From Phytophthora sp. 'mugwort' (lineage: Eukaryota; Oomycota; Peronosporomycetes; Peronosporales; Peronosporaceae), in NCBI GenBank assembly GCA_033558025.1, contig JAUCEF010000006.1:4898001-4962000 (forward strand): a DNA stretch of 64,000 nucleotides, given 5' to 3'. Below are positions 1-10,854 of the stretch, one piece after another. A program made the position numbers and the translations under genes. How positions within the stretch are numbered: position 1 is the first letter of the stretch; each line of letters begins with the position of its first letter. Under the pieces are notes generated by a model. It saw only the letters and a program-made list of their open reading frames with translations, did no database searches and was not told the DNA's origin.

Positions 1-310
1 CCCGACCCGGAACCAACCCCTATGGAGGAGGATTGGACACCGTGCATCGCCGCGCACTGGAGAAGGGAGATGACGGATGAAAACTTGGCTGTCGCAATTG
101 ACCAGTTAGATATCGCTTAATGGAAGTACGCACCAATAATGTAAAGCGGAAGATTTAGAAAGCAAAAGGGTAGGGCGAAGGAACGGATGTACATTGATCC
201 GGAGAAGGCTCTGACAGCGAAGGACGAGGGCAACGAAGTTTTTCAAGAATAGCGTGTTCCTCCAGACTGTTGAACTCTTCACAGACCCCGTCAAGCCCGT
301 TCGATGTGTG
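1..310 (+). pseudogene. STI1/Hop-like co-chaperone, 3' part, decayed
   Basis: Fragments of a Hop/STI1 protein (TPR adaptor between Hsp70 and Hsp90) can be read in several frames. At the left edge an acidic-proline linker ends in PMEEDWT. At about 185-250 the segment YIDPEKALTAKDEGNEVFQ matches the start of the TPR2B repeat block of the family. In-frame stops and shifts lie between the two pieces, and most of TPR2A is missing, so this cannot be a working gene. The same linker sequence recurs in inverted orientation near 7085-7125. The gene may continue to the left of the window. The assignment rests on the TPR2B-like motif plus the linker. Confidence 0.6.
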
Positions 311-589
311 GCGTGTACAACACCATGCCTATAGACCTCATCATCTGAAGGTAGAATGAGAGCGTACTATACGCGAGGGTCGGCGTAATATATATTCATG
401 GAATTCGAGGACGCATGTAGTTGGGGAAGTTGAGCAGCGGGGCATTTCGATACAACCCTCTTAAACTAAGTAGTATAGCGGGGCTGCTCTTGGTCAATTT
501 AGTTCATCGAATGGGCTGTTGTCTACAATGTAGATTCCAGATATCACTTCGCTGCCAGCTTGGGGTGCATGATTCTCTTACGTTTTGTT
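311..589. other. Intergenic, no recognisable gene
   Basis: I see no coding signal here. The stretch lies between the Hop fragment and the 3' end of the MULE transposase remnant, so it probably contains the MULE 3' flank. I could not identify a terminal inverted repeat by eye. Confidence 0.4.
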
Positions 590-1294
590 GGAGCACGTAC
601 TAGACTTGTGTCCTTCTGCCTTTCCACATGTGCTGCAATGATAATCGCTTTGCCGAGCCTTCACTAACCCGACAATCTCATGGCTAATAGCGGAAGACAT
701 GTCATTCATTCGGATTCACGTCAGAACCTACTTAAATTGTATCTAGACCTGGATGCCTGCTCCCTTGAATATATCGTGGTTGTTCCCCGCGGTTCGGAAT
801 ACGTTTCTGGCTTTTTGCTTTGTCAGAAATTGCCGCCTTACGCTTTGCACTGCCTACCTGCCTATACACAGGAGGTAGATTTACAATATTGTCGGGATCG
901 ATTTCGTTAAGCAGCGGCAAGTTGACAATAATCGACTCAAACGCTTCTCGGTACGTTTCAACGGTGTAGCATGATGCAACAAGCGATAGGGCTGATACTT
1001 GATCTTCGTTGTTTTGTTCTCCTAAGTGCAGCAACGATATGACAGCGCGGCAAATTTAAATGCTCACGCTTGCTGCACGAACGCACGACCTGGATGAAGG
1101 GTCAACTATGTGAGTGCGCTTGACTTTCTCAAGAGAAGTAATGGTCCTTGTGACGCGGTTTGTTCATCATCAACATAGTGAACCAACGAGGTGCATTGGC
1201 CGGTCGAACGGAGCAGGACGACGATCTATACAGCTCCTTGTCAAACAATTTCTTGTCTTTTGGTGTTACGTTGCAGTCAACTGCCCACAACTTA
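590..1294 (-). pseudogene. MULE transposase, C-terminal part
   Basis: A minus-strand reading frame at 732-1034 encodes the tail of a Mutator-like transposase. It has the segment YREAFESIIVNLP followed by a basic stretch ending RIPNRGEQPR, a layout typical of MULE C-termini. About 100 bp further on, near 610-660, a zinc knuckle CSTCGKAEGHKSSTC (CX2CX4HX4C) is readable in a shifted frame. Upstream, between 1034 and 1294, further minus-strand coding with frameshifts continues up to the piggyBac-like insertion. The N-terminal half of the same transposase lies at 5651-7083. Frameshifts make it inactive. Confidence 0.7.
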
Positions 1295-1368
1295 CCCCCC
1301 CCCCCCCCGCACTCACGTGTTGTATTTGACTAAATGTGAGGAAAAAGTGCGCATATGTCCCTTTTCCG

Positions 1369-1392
1369 AACATGTTGTATATACAACATGTT
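1369..1392. repeat. 24-bp perfect palindrome, left copy
   Basis: A perfect 24-bp palindrome whose half-site is AACATGTTGTAT. It is preceded by CCTTTTCCG. An identical copy lies at 5580-5603, also preceded by CCTTTTC. Both sit just inside the inferred ends of the piggyBac-like element, so they may be transposase-binding or subterminal sites. Confidence 0.8.
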
Positions 1393-1557
1393 ATCGACAT
1401 TGGCATGCACGGGGTTAGGCTGAAATATCGCAGAATAGATTCTTGAATTACACAAAAAGGCGTTAGGAACGATTGCTGTTTTTGCGACAAGACACGTGGA
1501 TTCGTGGTTGTGAAGCCGCCACCTCTGTCATTCTAGAAACAACCAAGAACGAGAGAG

Positions 1558-4500
1558 ATGGCGGCACGACGCGAGACTCGCCGCGACCACGATAACTTTG
1601 TGGTCCGGCTGGAGGGTCGATCCGTAGCAGACCGGCAGCGCATTATGGCAGAGCATCACGCCTACCTCGATGGGCTAAGAGAGAAGGATGCTGATTCGGA
1701 GAAGAGCAGCCGAGAGCGGAGCCGGCTGCGGACGCGGAGCTGGCGGTGAACACGGAGAGGGCGGCGTGCACAGAGAGGGCGACGGGCACGGAGAGGGAGA
1801 CGGGCGCGGACGGTTGTGGACGCGGACGGTTGTGGACGCGGTCGGCACGGAGAGGGCGGTGACAGCGGTGCCTGTGCGGTAGCCGTCGCACCTCCTCTTC
1901 GACCACCGACCGGCAAGGGGCATCGCACATTGCTGCTGCAAAGAAGCGGATGAAGGACCGCCTGGAGGAGGGGGAGCCAGAACAAAGGAGAGCAGAAATG
2001 TTGGTGCGAAAGGTAAGCGCGCCGCCAATTCGACGACAGACGGAGGCAAAAGGCGCCGGGCAAACAGAAGCAGATGACGAAACGGCAGGTGGTTGCCAAG
2101 TCGAGGGAGGAGAAACAAGCCAAGGAGGCGAGGGCTGTTGATCGTGCGAAGGCAGAAGCCAGTAAGCGCTCATCTGCCAAGGCGAGTGAGCGAATACGGA
2201 TGGCAGACGAAGAACTCCGTTATGCTAATGCTCGCGAAGCGGCACTTGCACAGCTCCAACGGAAGAAGGTCGACGCCGTAGCGAGTGCTGCAGGGGCAAA
2301 GGCGTCCGGCAAGAGGAAAGCGTCTCCGAATGCGTCTTCTTCGAAGAAGGCGAACAAGAAGACGAGTCCTCATGTTGCAGACGCTGACGAGGATAACGAA
2401 GGTGACGACGAGAGCGTGTCTTCGACGGAAACAGTAGAAGCTGCTCGGGTGTGAGCAGGTGGGTCCACTTTCCATGATGTATATACGTCGTGTTCTGATT
2501 TTATAATGTTGTATGTGTGATTGTGCCAGTGTGTCAATAGTAGATGTGAAGCAACCGCAGAAAGGTCGGCAATGCAGACCCTGTGGCCTGCATCCGGGTA
2601 TGTACTGTTTCATGATGGATATATAACATGTTCACAACTTGTTGACGTTTTATGGTTAACATGTACGCTATGCTTTTTAGGGCACTTACTATGGAGTTAG
2701 CCGAAGCTGAAGGACTTGATGATGCTATAGCCGTGACGGCGGATCACGTTAGTTCGATTATTCGCGGCGATTTACCGAAGGGTTGGATTCGGATATGGAT
2801 GAAGATGATACAGACTCGGATGACTGGTACGTTGAGACGAAGGGTGTGGGAGCGGGAGATTTGGAGGCTGGGGAATCATTGCTGGCCGAGAGAGGTGGGC
2901 CTGATGAGGTAGATTATTTGTCGGGCGAAAGTGATGAAGTTTTGGACGGTGAGGCACTCATTCGTCGAGAGAAAAAGCTACAGCAGCGTGAGCTTCAGCG
3001 AAAGCGGATGAAGGCTGAAGGCTGCAACTGATAAGCCGCCTCGTGACAGGGCAGCGACTACTACGGATTGGAATATGATGACGCCGGACGAGATGGAGGC
3101 TCTCGCGCTGGACGAGAACGCGCTGAAGAAGATGCGAGTGGACGGGTGGAAGGAGAAATGGCTGAGTGGTTAAAAGCGGCAGACTGTAAATTTGTTGAAA
3201 TATTTTCTACGTAGGTTCATCTTTACGGCAGGTTGTACATATAGCATTCCTTAACTCGCCTCATGTTGTATTGTACTTCTAGATGCTGCAACAATTCCTG
3301 AACGAACGGAGGCGTATCTTGGGTTGTACGACGGAGAGTGCGGTCCAACTGATGCTGTGCTCGAAAGAGCCGAGTCACCTTTGCAACTGTTTTTCTTTTT
3401 CATGCCCCCCCCCAGGCTATGCGGCGTGTTGCAACGGAGAGCAATCGATACTACAATCAGCATCTGATCGAAAGAGTGGACAGGATGTACGAGAAGTAGG
3501 TGAACCAAGATAGGGATGTTACGCGAGATGATGTGCTGCTTCGAGAGTCAAAAAATCACAAGAAGATTTTACCAGAGGACATTACGCATGTATCGGACTA
3601 CTCATATCTAGGATGTTGTGCCCTCACAAGCGTCGCTTCGCTGATCACTGGGGAGGACGTCTGTTGGTGCTGTCCCAAAAGGGACATTTGAGCGCTATAT
3701 GCCGACGACGCGGCTTGGCCGGGTGATGCAGGATTTACATTTCACTGACAGCACGGACTCGTGGGCGGAGACGGATCGAGCTTGGAAGGTTCGCTCAATG
3801 ATGGATACGCTGCAGCAGCCATTCGCCAGAAGATACATGGTGCCTCCAGTTTATGATTCCGTCGAGAAGCCGCCACAATATGACGAGGCAATTAATGAAG
3901 GACAAGCCTCACAAATGGACTAAGTTGTTTAGACCTGTTGTCTTACTGTCTCCGGTACGTTTCCCTGCATGTGGTAGGCTCTTACGTATTGTGTGCTGCG
4001 TATTGATTTTGTGACACCGCGCCTCCATCATGGAGAGCGCGGTGTTTTTTTGTTGTGGCTAAGTAGCACGTGTTGTATATTAACTCAAGTTACCCGTTGG
4101 CTATGTTGCATATTCTACATGCTAGGCTCGAGGTCTATTGCGGGACGAACCACCATACGGACGAGCTTGGAGGCGACGACCCCACGAGGTTTTCTGCGGA
4201 CCCGAATTAGAGACCTATTGCAGTCATCAGGAACTTACATGAAGTCATCTCTCCCTCTCGAAAAAGGTGTTTTCCACGCAGTGGTGACTGACCGATTTTA
4301 TACGTCTATTCAGCTCGCACTGCAGCTACTGGCTAGGAACGTATACACACTCGGAATGATATAGACGAACAGGAAGGGATTCCCTCCAGCACTATTGTCA
4401 AAAAAGCGTCGCGCCCAGCATATGTAGCTCGCGGGTCGGCCAGCAGCGCTGTTGCAAAATGTTGTCCCGACATTCAGATGTTGCAGTGCTGGGACAGGCT

Positions 4501-5477
4501 TCCAGTGTATCTACTCTCCACGGGCACTAGCACTGCTATGGAGACGTGTGGTAAGAATGCTAGTCTCTATTGCTAATGATCAGGGACTAACATGCTGTAT
4601 TTGTGGTTGTATGAACACAGGCCGCCACATTTCTGGTGGCCAGAGGACGGTCATACCTTGCCCGGAGGCGATGTGTGACTATCACCGATGGATGTGGGGT
4701 TGATGTCCACGCCAATTGCGGCTGTAACGCTATTCACTGCAGCTCTCCTTGCGTTTCAGAAAAACCCTACAAGATCATATTCTTGGGCCTTGTCGATGTG
4801 GCGACCGTTAATGCGTTCATCGTCTATCGCGATGCCCAGAAGCAAAGAGGTAAACCGACAGCAGATTATGCCCAGTTCCCGGAGGTGTTGCAGGCGCAGC
4901 TTCTGCAGGTCACTGCCGAAGATTTTGTGGAGGAGGAATGTACTACACGATCTTTTGTCAACATGTTTTATGTATTGCTAACGCGTGTATTGATGTAGAT
5001 CTGCTCGCCAGGACCTCCAACGCCCACGAGGGGGATTGTTTCGGCTGAGCATCGTCTGACTAAGTGTCTGAAGTGGACGCAGATTCGAGAGGGCGTTCGC
5101 AAGCGACCCCAGCACCAGTGCAAGGTTTATTCTATCGGAAGGAGAAAGTGCGGCAGCGCCGCGATACGAGATTCTACTGCGAGAGGGGAATAAGCAGTAA
5201 GTGTGGAGGAGGTGTGTTCTTCTGCATGTATACTAACTTGTTGCTTGTGCTTTGGTGGTGTAGCGTGTACCTGTGTGGTCGTGTGCGTCCTAACCACTAT
5301 GTGTGCAGCATCATGACGTGCCATCAGATCTGGCACGTCAAATGGAAGAACGGCGAAGAGCGCCCGCGGCTTCGTGTCGGCCGCAACATCCAGATGCGCG
5401 GTCTTGGCAAGAAGCGTCGCCGTGCTGCGACTGAAGACGGCGAGAGCAAGGATGAGCAAGGACGACGCGTACATTGA
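1558..5477 (+). pseudogene. piggyBac-type (DDE_Tnp_1_7) transposase, broken
   Basis: Plus-strand coding runs in pieces. It starts at 1558 with a charged N-terminal region. Coiled, Lys/Ala/Ser-rich segments follow at 2074-2454, then an acidic stretch around 2783-3031. Motifs of the piggyBac-derived domain come after that: PTTRLGRVMQDLHFTD at about 3700, a region of the form GLVDVATVNAFIVYRDAQKQ at about 4790-4850, and a Cys-containing C-terminal region at 5130-5440 (YCERG, CGRVRP, CSIMTCHQIWH) ending in a basic tail at 5477. Frameshifts and stops separate the pieces, and a few could be short introns. Such PGBD-like proteins are common in oomycete repeats. No intact reading frame remains. Confidence 0.65.
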
Positions 5478-5579
5478 AGGTGTTCCATCAGTGTACGGTA
5501 GCATTTGCAAGTGATCTGTCGGGATCAGGTCAGCTTCCTGCAAAATATAAAATACAAAAATCAAGTTAGGCCTTTTCTT

Positions 5580-5603
5580 AACATGTTGTATATACAACAT
5601 GTT
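5580..5603. repeat. 24-bp perfect palindrome, right copy
   Basis: Identical to the palindrome at 1369-1392 (half-site AACATGTTGTAT). It lies about 100 bp after the transposase stop and 28 bp before the right inverted repeat of the element. Confidence 0.8.
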
Positions 5604-5650
5604 GGGTCGTGGACAGGGGGCAATAAATGCCGTGAGAGCGGGGGGGGGGG

Positions 5651-7083
5651 TTCTTGTTTCGCCAAAATGGTGGCATTAACCCTCTAGCAATACAAGATTG
5701 TTGCCATTAGAAACTCGTTGTCCCTCACTCAAATCCAGAGAAGTCCCTTGTTGTTACCTTCTACAGCACTGGTGTTCGGACACCATAAAGAGGTGTTGAG
5801 TCACCATAGCTTTCAGCGCTAGGCCAAAAATTCGTGATGTAATTGCTTTCTACCTTGTTTCTCATGTAGTTGCTTAGGCGAGCTCACTCGTTGGGTGCAG
5901 TTTTCGTAGATACTACCCACTGTTTGCAATTCTATAGGACCACAGATCTACGAATAGATCGCTGAGCTGAAAGGAGCTGTCAATCAGGTTTAAAGTAGAT
6001 TTGTACTCGGCAACAGTATCACACTTCTGCATCACCAATTGAAGATCTACAGATTGAAAGTGGTCTTTGACGTTTAGCACAATATGGAAAGTACAATATT
6101 TTAAGCTGACCTTATATCCACGTGAAGATAAATACATTTGATGTCCTCGTTGTTTTCCACGATCGCTGAAAAGCGGTACATCGGCCATTGAGATTCCAGC
6201 GGCGATACAATTTGCAAGAACCAGCTAAAACAATCGTTTGGCTCCGAAGGCACAAGCAAGCGGTACCACTTTACCATCTCTATCCTATCGAATCATGGTC
6301 AAACAGACTCCGTTGTAGTTGTCGTTTTTCATATGTGTATCATCCGTCTGAAGAACGGGAACTGACAATGGCTGTTTCACTAGCGATCCAAGCGAAATAA
6401 AAATACGGAAGCAATGTTCACCGTCGTCTAGCTGGCAGCACACGCTAGATCCAGGATTCTTACGCACGAAGCTTTTCAAATAGCCAAGTAACAGACTGTA
6501 TTCGTTTCGATCTTGCTTTCTTTGTTCGTTTGTTTATCGCTCGGTACAACGTTGACTGGCGTCCTTCCATGCTAATGTTATCCACTTCCTTCAGCGCCTT
6601 AAGCACTCGTTTAAGGACAGTACGGTGTCCTTCAACAAAATCCCTTTGGAAGCCTACCATGTTGAGCAGCTCGTTACATGAGGGTTTGCAACTGATATGC
6701 ACAAATCATTGTGGTTAAATTTTACGCGGCTGATGTACCCAGTATCATCTGGAATGTCCTTGTATTTGGAGTTCCGCTTCTTCTTAGAGGTGGACTTCTT
6801 TCTTGACATCCAGACGTTTCAAGGGCACCTTGCCTCTTTTGGTCAGCACGCCAACTTCACAAGCGTCCGACCATTATACGTTTGTATTATTGACTTGTTG
6901 GTTTTGAGAGCCAACTTGCGTAATAGTTGCGTTAGCTCCTCCCGACCTTCAAATCGATCTCCTATCGATAACTTCGTTTATTAGTGCCACCATCATCTCC
7001 ACTCTCTGTATCACACACTGCGTCTAGGGTCGTATCATCACCGTCTCCGCATTCTCCATTAATTAAACGTGTAGGGAGATCCA
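5651..7083 (-). pseudogene. MULE transposase, N-terminal and DDE part
   Basis: The minus strand carries the first two thirds of a Mutator-like transposase. The N-terminal region at 6460-6984 includes the segment KPSCNELLNMVGFQRDFVEG. At 5913-6188 the DDE-region signature reads SDRGKQRGHQMYL followed by KYCTFHIVLNVKDHF, which fits the conserved D and the CXXH of MULE transposases. A further frame-shifted stretch near 5690-5800 reads like SLYGVRT and GNNKGLLW. The protein is interrupted at about 5651 by the piggyBac-like element and resumes at 1294. Several stops and shifts show it is inactive. Confidence 0.7.
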
Positions 7084-7755
7084 ACACTGTCCAATCCTCC
7101 TCCATAGGGGTTGGTTCCGGGTCGGGTGTCGGTTCTGGTGTCGGTGCCGTCGCCGGCGAGCCCGCTGGTGCCACCTCGTCATCGGCTCCGTCCACTTAAC
7201 GTTATACCCAATGCGTTCGCCCACCGTAGTCATTATGCACGTGTCCTGGATGTGCTCGTTGATCTTGACCGGTTCGCGCTGGATCTCCTGCTGCGTCTTC
7301 GCAAAGTGCGGGTCGCCCAGCAAAGGGTCGAGTCGAGGGTTTGCGGCAATTTTACCGAACGTTTCGGACCCAAAGGTGTTGACCAGCCAGTTCACAGCCT
7401 GCGTGGCTTCCTTTTTAACCTCGGCGGGGTCGCTGATACACTCGGCGTTACCGGCGTGCACCTTACGGCCATCCCCGTAGGCGGCCGCGGCCTCGTCGTA
7501 GCGCCTGTGTTGCTGCGTTTTGCTGCTACATGCCGTGGACCAGTCGGACTTCGTATTGATGCACAGCTCCACGTCTTCCAGCGCGCGGACCGCGTCGTCT
7601 AGCGACAAATACGCGATCGAACGGTTCGAGTAGAACACGTGGTCATTCGGGTCCATCGCGATAACCTGCGTGTAGCAGTCGACAGCCTTTTTGGGGTCCA
7701 TGGAGCTCAGATCCGCATTGCCCTAGGCCTTCCACACTGCGGCTGTCTGTATCAT
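7083..7755 (-). pseudogene. STI1/Hop-like co-chaperone, 5' part, broken
   Basis: On the minus strand a TPR1-like block (KAVDCYTQVIAMDPNDHVFY, SNRSIAYLSL) is followed by an STI1-type domain (NPRLDPLLGDPHFAKTQQEI) and a Pro/Glu-rich acidic linker ending PMEEDWT. This is the domain order of Hop. A likely original start codon lies at 7755. An in-frame TAG at 7723-7725 replaces what looks like a Lys codon before GNADLSS, and a frameshift lies between the STI1 domain and the linker. Homology stops sharply at about 7083, where MULE sequence begins. The rest of the gene, in opposite orientation, is at 1-310. Confidence 0.75.
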
Positions 7756-8009
7756 GAGCTCGATCTCTGGGGTGCTTTCCGCAGCGGATATTCTCCAAGC
7801 CCGTAGACGAGTTCTGCTCGGCTCAGCTTCTCTTGGCTTGGCAGCTTGATCTCGAGTGCTCCTTGAGCTCTGCTATAATGACCAATCACAAAACTTGTAA
7901 CGGGTCCTGCAAATGGATGGCACTAACGGATCCCCCCGGATTAAGAGCTGTATATTATTCAATAGAAGATCTATCCGACAAGCTACCAGGAACTGAAATT
8001 AAGCCGTTT

Positions 8010-8435
8010 CTATGATCGTGAACTCGTCGAGCGCATCAACAGCAGCATCGTCAACGCACTCTCTCTCACGATCAACCCATCACACACAGACGACATAATA
8101 CACCGTATCCATCGTGAGAGCGATGTGCGACTGCGTTTCAGCACTCGAAAACCACGCAGCAGCAACAGACTTGCTGACCACAAAATATCCTCCTCAAGCC
8201 CACAAAGCCTGGGCTTTGCTCCCCCACCTGCGACGCGCCGCATTGTCAACCCGGTCTGCCGTGGTTGCTCCCTTTTCTTCCACCACTGACGAATCTGCGA
8301 CCCTCTCACGACCCAGCCGCGCTCGTCGCGAAAGTGTTTCAGCGCTCTAGTCGGGATGCCATCTCCGTGGGTCTCTATCCACGCTATCACTTCCAGCTTC
8401 TCCACCACGGTCTTCGACAGACAGGAGGTCCCCAT
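8010..8435 (-). pseudogene. pogo/CENP-B-like transposase, N-terminal remnant
   Basis: A minus-strand frame beginning MGTSCLSKTVVEKLEVIAWI has a helix-turn-helix look: ETHGDGIPTRALKHFRDERG, then SQIRQWWKKREQ. This resembles the Psq/CENP-B DNA-binding start of pogo-like DDE transposases. The C-terminal half of the frame changes character and no DDE residues are present, so this is a truncated remnant. Upstream (8560-8605) there is a short direct repeat of the form GGTCTTYTATCCGGG. Confidence 0.5.
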
Positions 8436-9104
8436 AGAAAGTGCGTCTGTGCCTTAGGCAGTACCGACAGTCAATGTTTGCCGTCCATCCATCCACCTGG
8501 GCTTCGTTTTGTCATACAAGTTGGGGGTTACTCTATATAGCAGGTAGCTGGACCATTTTTTTGCGGGGGTCTTCTATCCGGGTGAGGTCTTTTATCCGGG
8601 GGAATCCGTTAATTCCATAAACATTCCAGAAACTGTACCTTCTACTTGAAGGTACTTTTGTAAGAGAATTTCAAAAATTGTGATTTTCACTTGTCAGTAT
8701 TAGTATCTTAGAAGTATTACCATATCAAAATTGAATCATCACCATATGAATATTACTACTACCAATAATTGTGAAGCACTACACGTATTACTTACAATTA
8801 TTGAGTCAGTACTTTGACAGATTTCAGTCAAAATCTCTGATTTATGGAAATTCCTCTACATGTACGTTTTGCACTGTCATGCGGCGTCGTATGGTAGTTG
8901 TTTTACTGAGACAAGTAAGATAGAGCAGGCAGAAGCTCCGAAGCTTTACCCTTCCCGACGGAAGACTTGGCCAATGGTTTCAATACGGTAGGCAAATTTA
9001 AATAGCGAATAAGGTTTGTGCGTTGTAACGAAAAATTGGTACATGTAGCACTACTTTTTGACATTTATCTATATGTACCGATAAGACAAGTGTGCTGCGC
9101 CCAT
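8436..9104. other. AT-rich non-coding stretch
   Basis: No gene seen. It contains two imperfect direct copies of a GGTCTTYTATCCGGG unit near 8566-8601 and a small hairpin ACCTTC-TACTT-GAAGGT near 8637-8653. Otherwise it is low-complexity AT-rich sequence. Confidence 0.5.
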
Positions 9105-9430
9105 CTCGCCGCGTCACATTTTGAATCAAACTGTACATGTATGGACCGGTACATCTCTCTTCACCCTAGCGCTTCGGAGGGCCGATATCATCGCGGGGGA
9201 AGGGGGGCTTCGGCTTTGCTTCGCAAAGGCAGTCGCTGCGCTCCTGAACACGATTATTTAACCGGCCCAGCACAACGCTCGGTTCGCGGGCACTCCGCAA
9301 CTACCGCGCAACGCTGATTCGAAGGCACATGGGCGGGTTAGCTCTGGCTACGCGCCCTCGCAACCGCTCTTCTCCGTTGGTCATTTTATGTGATTTCACC
9401 CCATTCTTTTCAGATCGGCATACGACCCAC
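9105..9430 (+). repeat. GC-rich dispersed repeat, copy a
   Basis: One of at least six copies of an unclassified unit of about 300-330 bp. Shared blocks in order: GTCACATTTTG near the start; CTTTGCTTCGCAAAGGCAG then TCGCTGCGCTCCTG; a GC-rich centre; GGCTACGCGCCCTCGCAACC; and near the end GTTGGTCATTTTATGTGA followed by a TTTCAGAT block. The copies are much more GC-rich than their AT-rich surroundings. No conserved reading frame and no recognised terminal repeats were found. Confidence 0.75.
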
Positions 9431-9782
9431 TCTCTAACCAACAATGACTTCTGTAAATCTGATGCTAAAGCGGACGGTGATACATCCACCGGACTGGATA
9501 AGATTACTCGATTTGCGGTTTTGTCTCATCGTAATCAGACGATGACGGGTGTCATGCCCCTGAAATTCTCAAAGTGGAGGAGGCGACAGGAATCGTATTG
9601 CCCTGTCTCACATCTAAAACCCTTCCCTGTACCGCTTAACCCTATAGGGCCAAGCAAGACGTTTGTCCTGGGTTAAAGCCAGGACTTTAAAAATACCGGG
9701 AAACCGGATTTCCTACATTTTGATACCGTATACATGGATTCCATACCCTGCTAAAGCGCTTATGTACTGAAAAATACAATAG

Positions 9783-10120
9783 TGACTCGTGTGCCCATCT
9801 GAAAAAGGAGGAGTGAAAGTCATGTTGTACGACCAACAGTGGAGAAAAGTTGCGAGCGCGCGTAGCAACAGCAACTCCGGGCGTGGTGCGCGTATTTGCG
9901 GAGGCGGGCCCAGCGCCGAGCTTTCCAGCGGGCCGAGCACTGTAGCGGGTCGAACTTAGAATATTTTTTTCGCAGAAGCACAGCACTGGCTTTGCGTAGC
10001 AAAGGCCAAAACCGCACTGGCATCGGTCCTCGTGAGGCCTAGGGTAAAGAGGGATTTGAGACGTTCTATACAAATCACAGTGTAAATCCAAAATGGAACG
10101 AGGCGAAATGTGACCAGCAA
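9783..10120 (-). repeat. GC-rich dispersed repeat, copy b
   Basis: Same family as the copy at 9105-9430, in reverse orientation, with the full block order visible on the minus strand. Open frames in this stretch are shadows of the GC-rich repeat and are not conserved between copies. Confidence 0.75.
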
Positions 10121-10424
10121 CACCCGTGCCATAATACCAATTGAATCTGCAATACAATGATATAAATGAGCCCAATTTATGAAACTAGTACGCAGTTCGG
10201 ATGCAAATGTAAACTACTCGGACTATAGCACTTCCATTTCTGATAGCGCCATGCTTATTCTTTCCGACTACCGTTGTCTGTAAGTGAACGCTTACTATCC
10301 GAAGAATCCGTATTATTATACGAGACATCGTACATGTTTTTCATTTGACTTGGATAAATTATAGTTTGGCATCCGACCTGTCGCAATAACGTCTCACAGG
10401 AAGTGTCATCAATGGAACCATCCG

Positions 10425-10580
10425 CGCGACTCCCCCGCGGTTCGCTTCGCTCACGCTATGGAGATTGTACGTTCGGGTGGGTGCAATGCGCTGCTCGCTG
10501 AGGAGCTCGGCGCTCCGCAAATACAGCGGCCTGCTTCGCGGCCGCACGACTTCTATGGCTACACCCACTCGCCTTAGTTG
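10425..10580 (+). repeat. GC-rich dispersed repeat, divergent partial copy
   Basis: A weaker match to the central part of the family. It keeps the core GAGCTCGGCGCTCCGCAAAT, then CCTGCTTCGCGG and a CTATGGCTACAC block, in the same order and spacing as the full copies. The outer blocks are not recognisable. Confidence 0.5.
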
Positions 10581-10838
10581 GTGCCCGATTATGAACCAAC
10601 TGCGTCACCCCTCCCCATCGGTGTTTTCCGAACATTATTAAAACGATTATGCGGTGTGACGTCCGATTTCTGCTGGTGTTTATTGGTATTTCCTCAGAGG
10701 AAAGGCGTACCCAACATGCGCACCGCCAGAAAGCCTTGCCCAATCCAAGCCTTGCCCGGGATCCCACGACGCCGCAACGTACTGTGCATGCACATACAGT
10801 AATAATGGTTGGTAGCACAGGATCGATTGCAGGGCCCT

Positions 10839-10854
10839 GCTCACTTACAAAACT
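10839..10854 (+). promoter_or_regulatory. Inr-FPR-like core promoter of the effector gene
   Basis: GCTCACTTACAAAACT resembles the oomycete Inr-FPR consensus (GCTCATTYNNCAWTTT-like), with C for T in the Inr and a degenerate FPR. It lies directly before the start codon, so the 5' leader would be only about 13 nt, shorter than usual. Confidence 0.4.

Larger units (their letters stand above)
1295..5650 (+). mobile_element. piggyBac-like element inserted in the MULE
   Basis: This element of about 4.36 kb is bounded by inverted repeats: a run of 14 C followed by GCACTCACG on the left (1295-1317), and the complement, CGTGAGAGC followed by 11 G, on the right (about 5631-5650). The bases outside, TTAC and TTCT, could be decayed copies of the TTAA target used by piggyBac elements, which is inference. 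Just inside each end is the same 24-bp palindrome (1369-1392, 5580-5603). The interior carries a decayed piggyBac-type transposase on the plus strand. The MULE transposase is readable on the minus strand on both sides, which fixes the order of insertion. Confidence 0.65.

Noticed and set aside
1643..2180. Three overlapping minus-strand frames of 147-176 codons
   Set aside because: Ser/Pro/Arg-rich low-complexity shadows of the Lys/Ala-rich piggyBac-like N-terminal region on the plus strand.
10556..10630. Possible tRNA gene upstream of the effector (minus strand)
   Set aside because: An A-box-like stretch is present, but the B-box-like sequence follows within a few bases and no cloverleaf pairs form.
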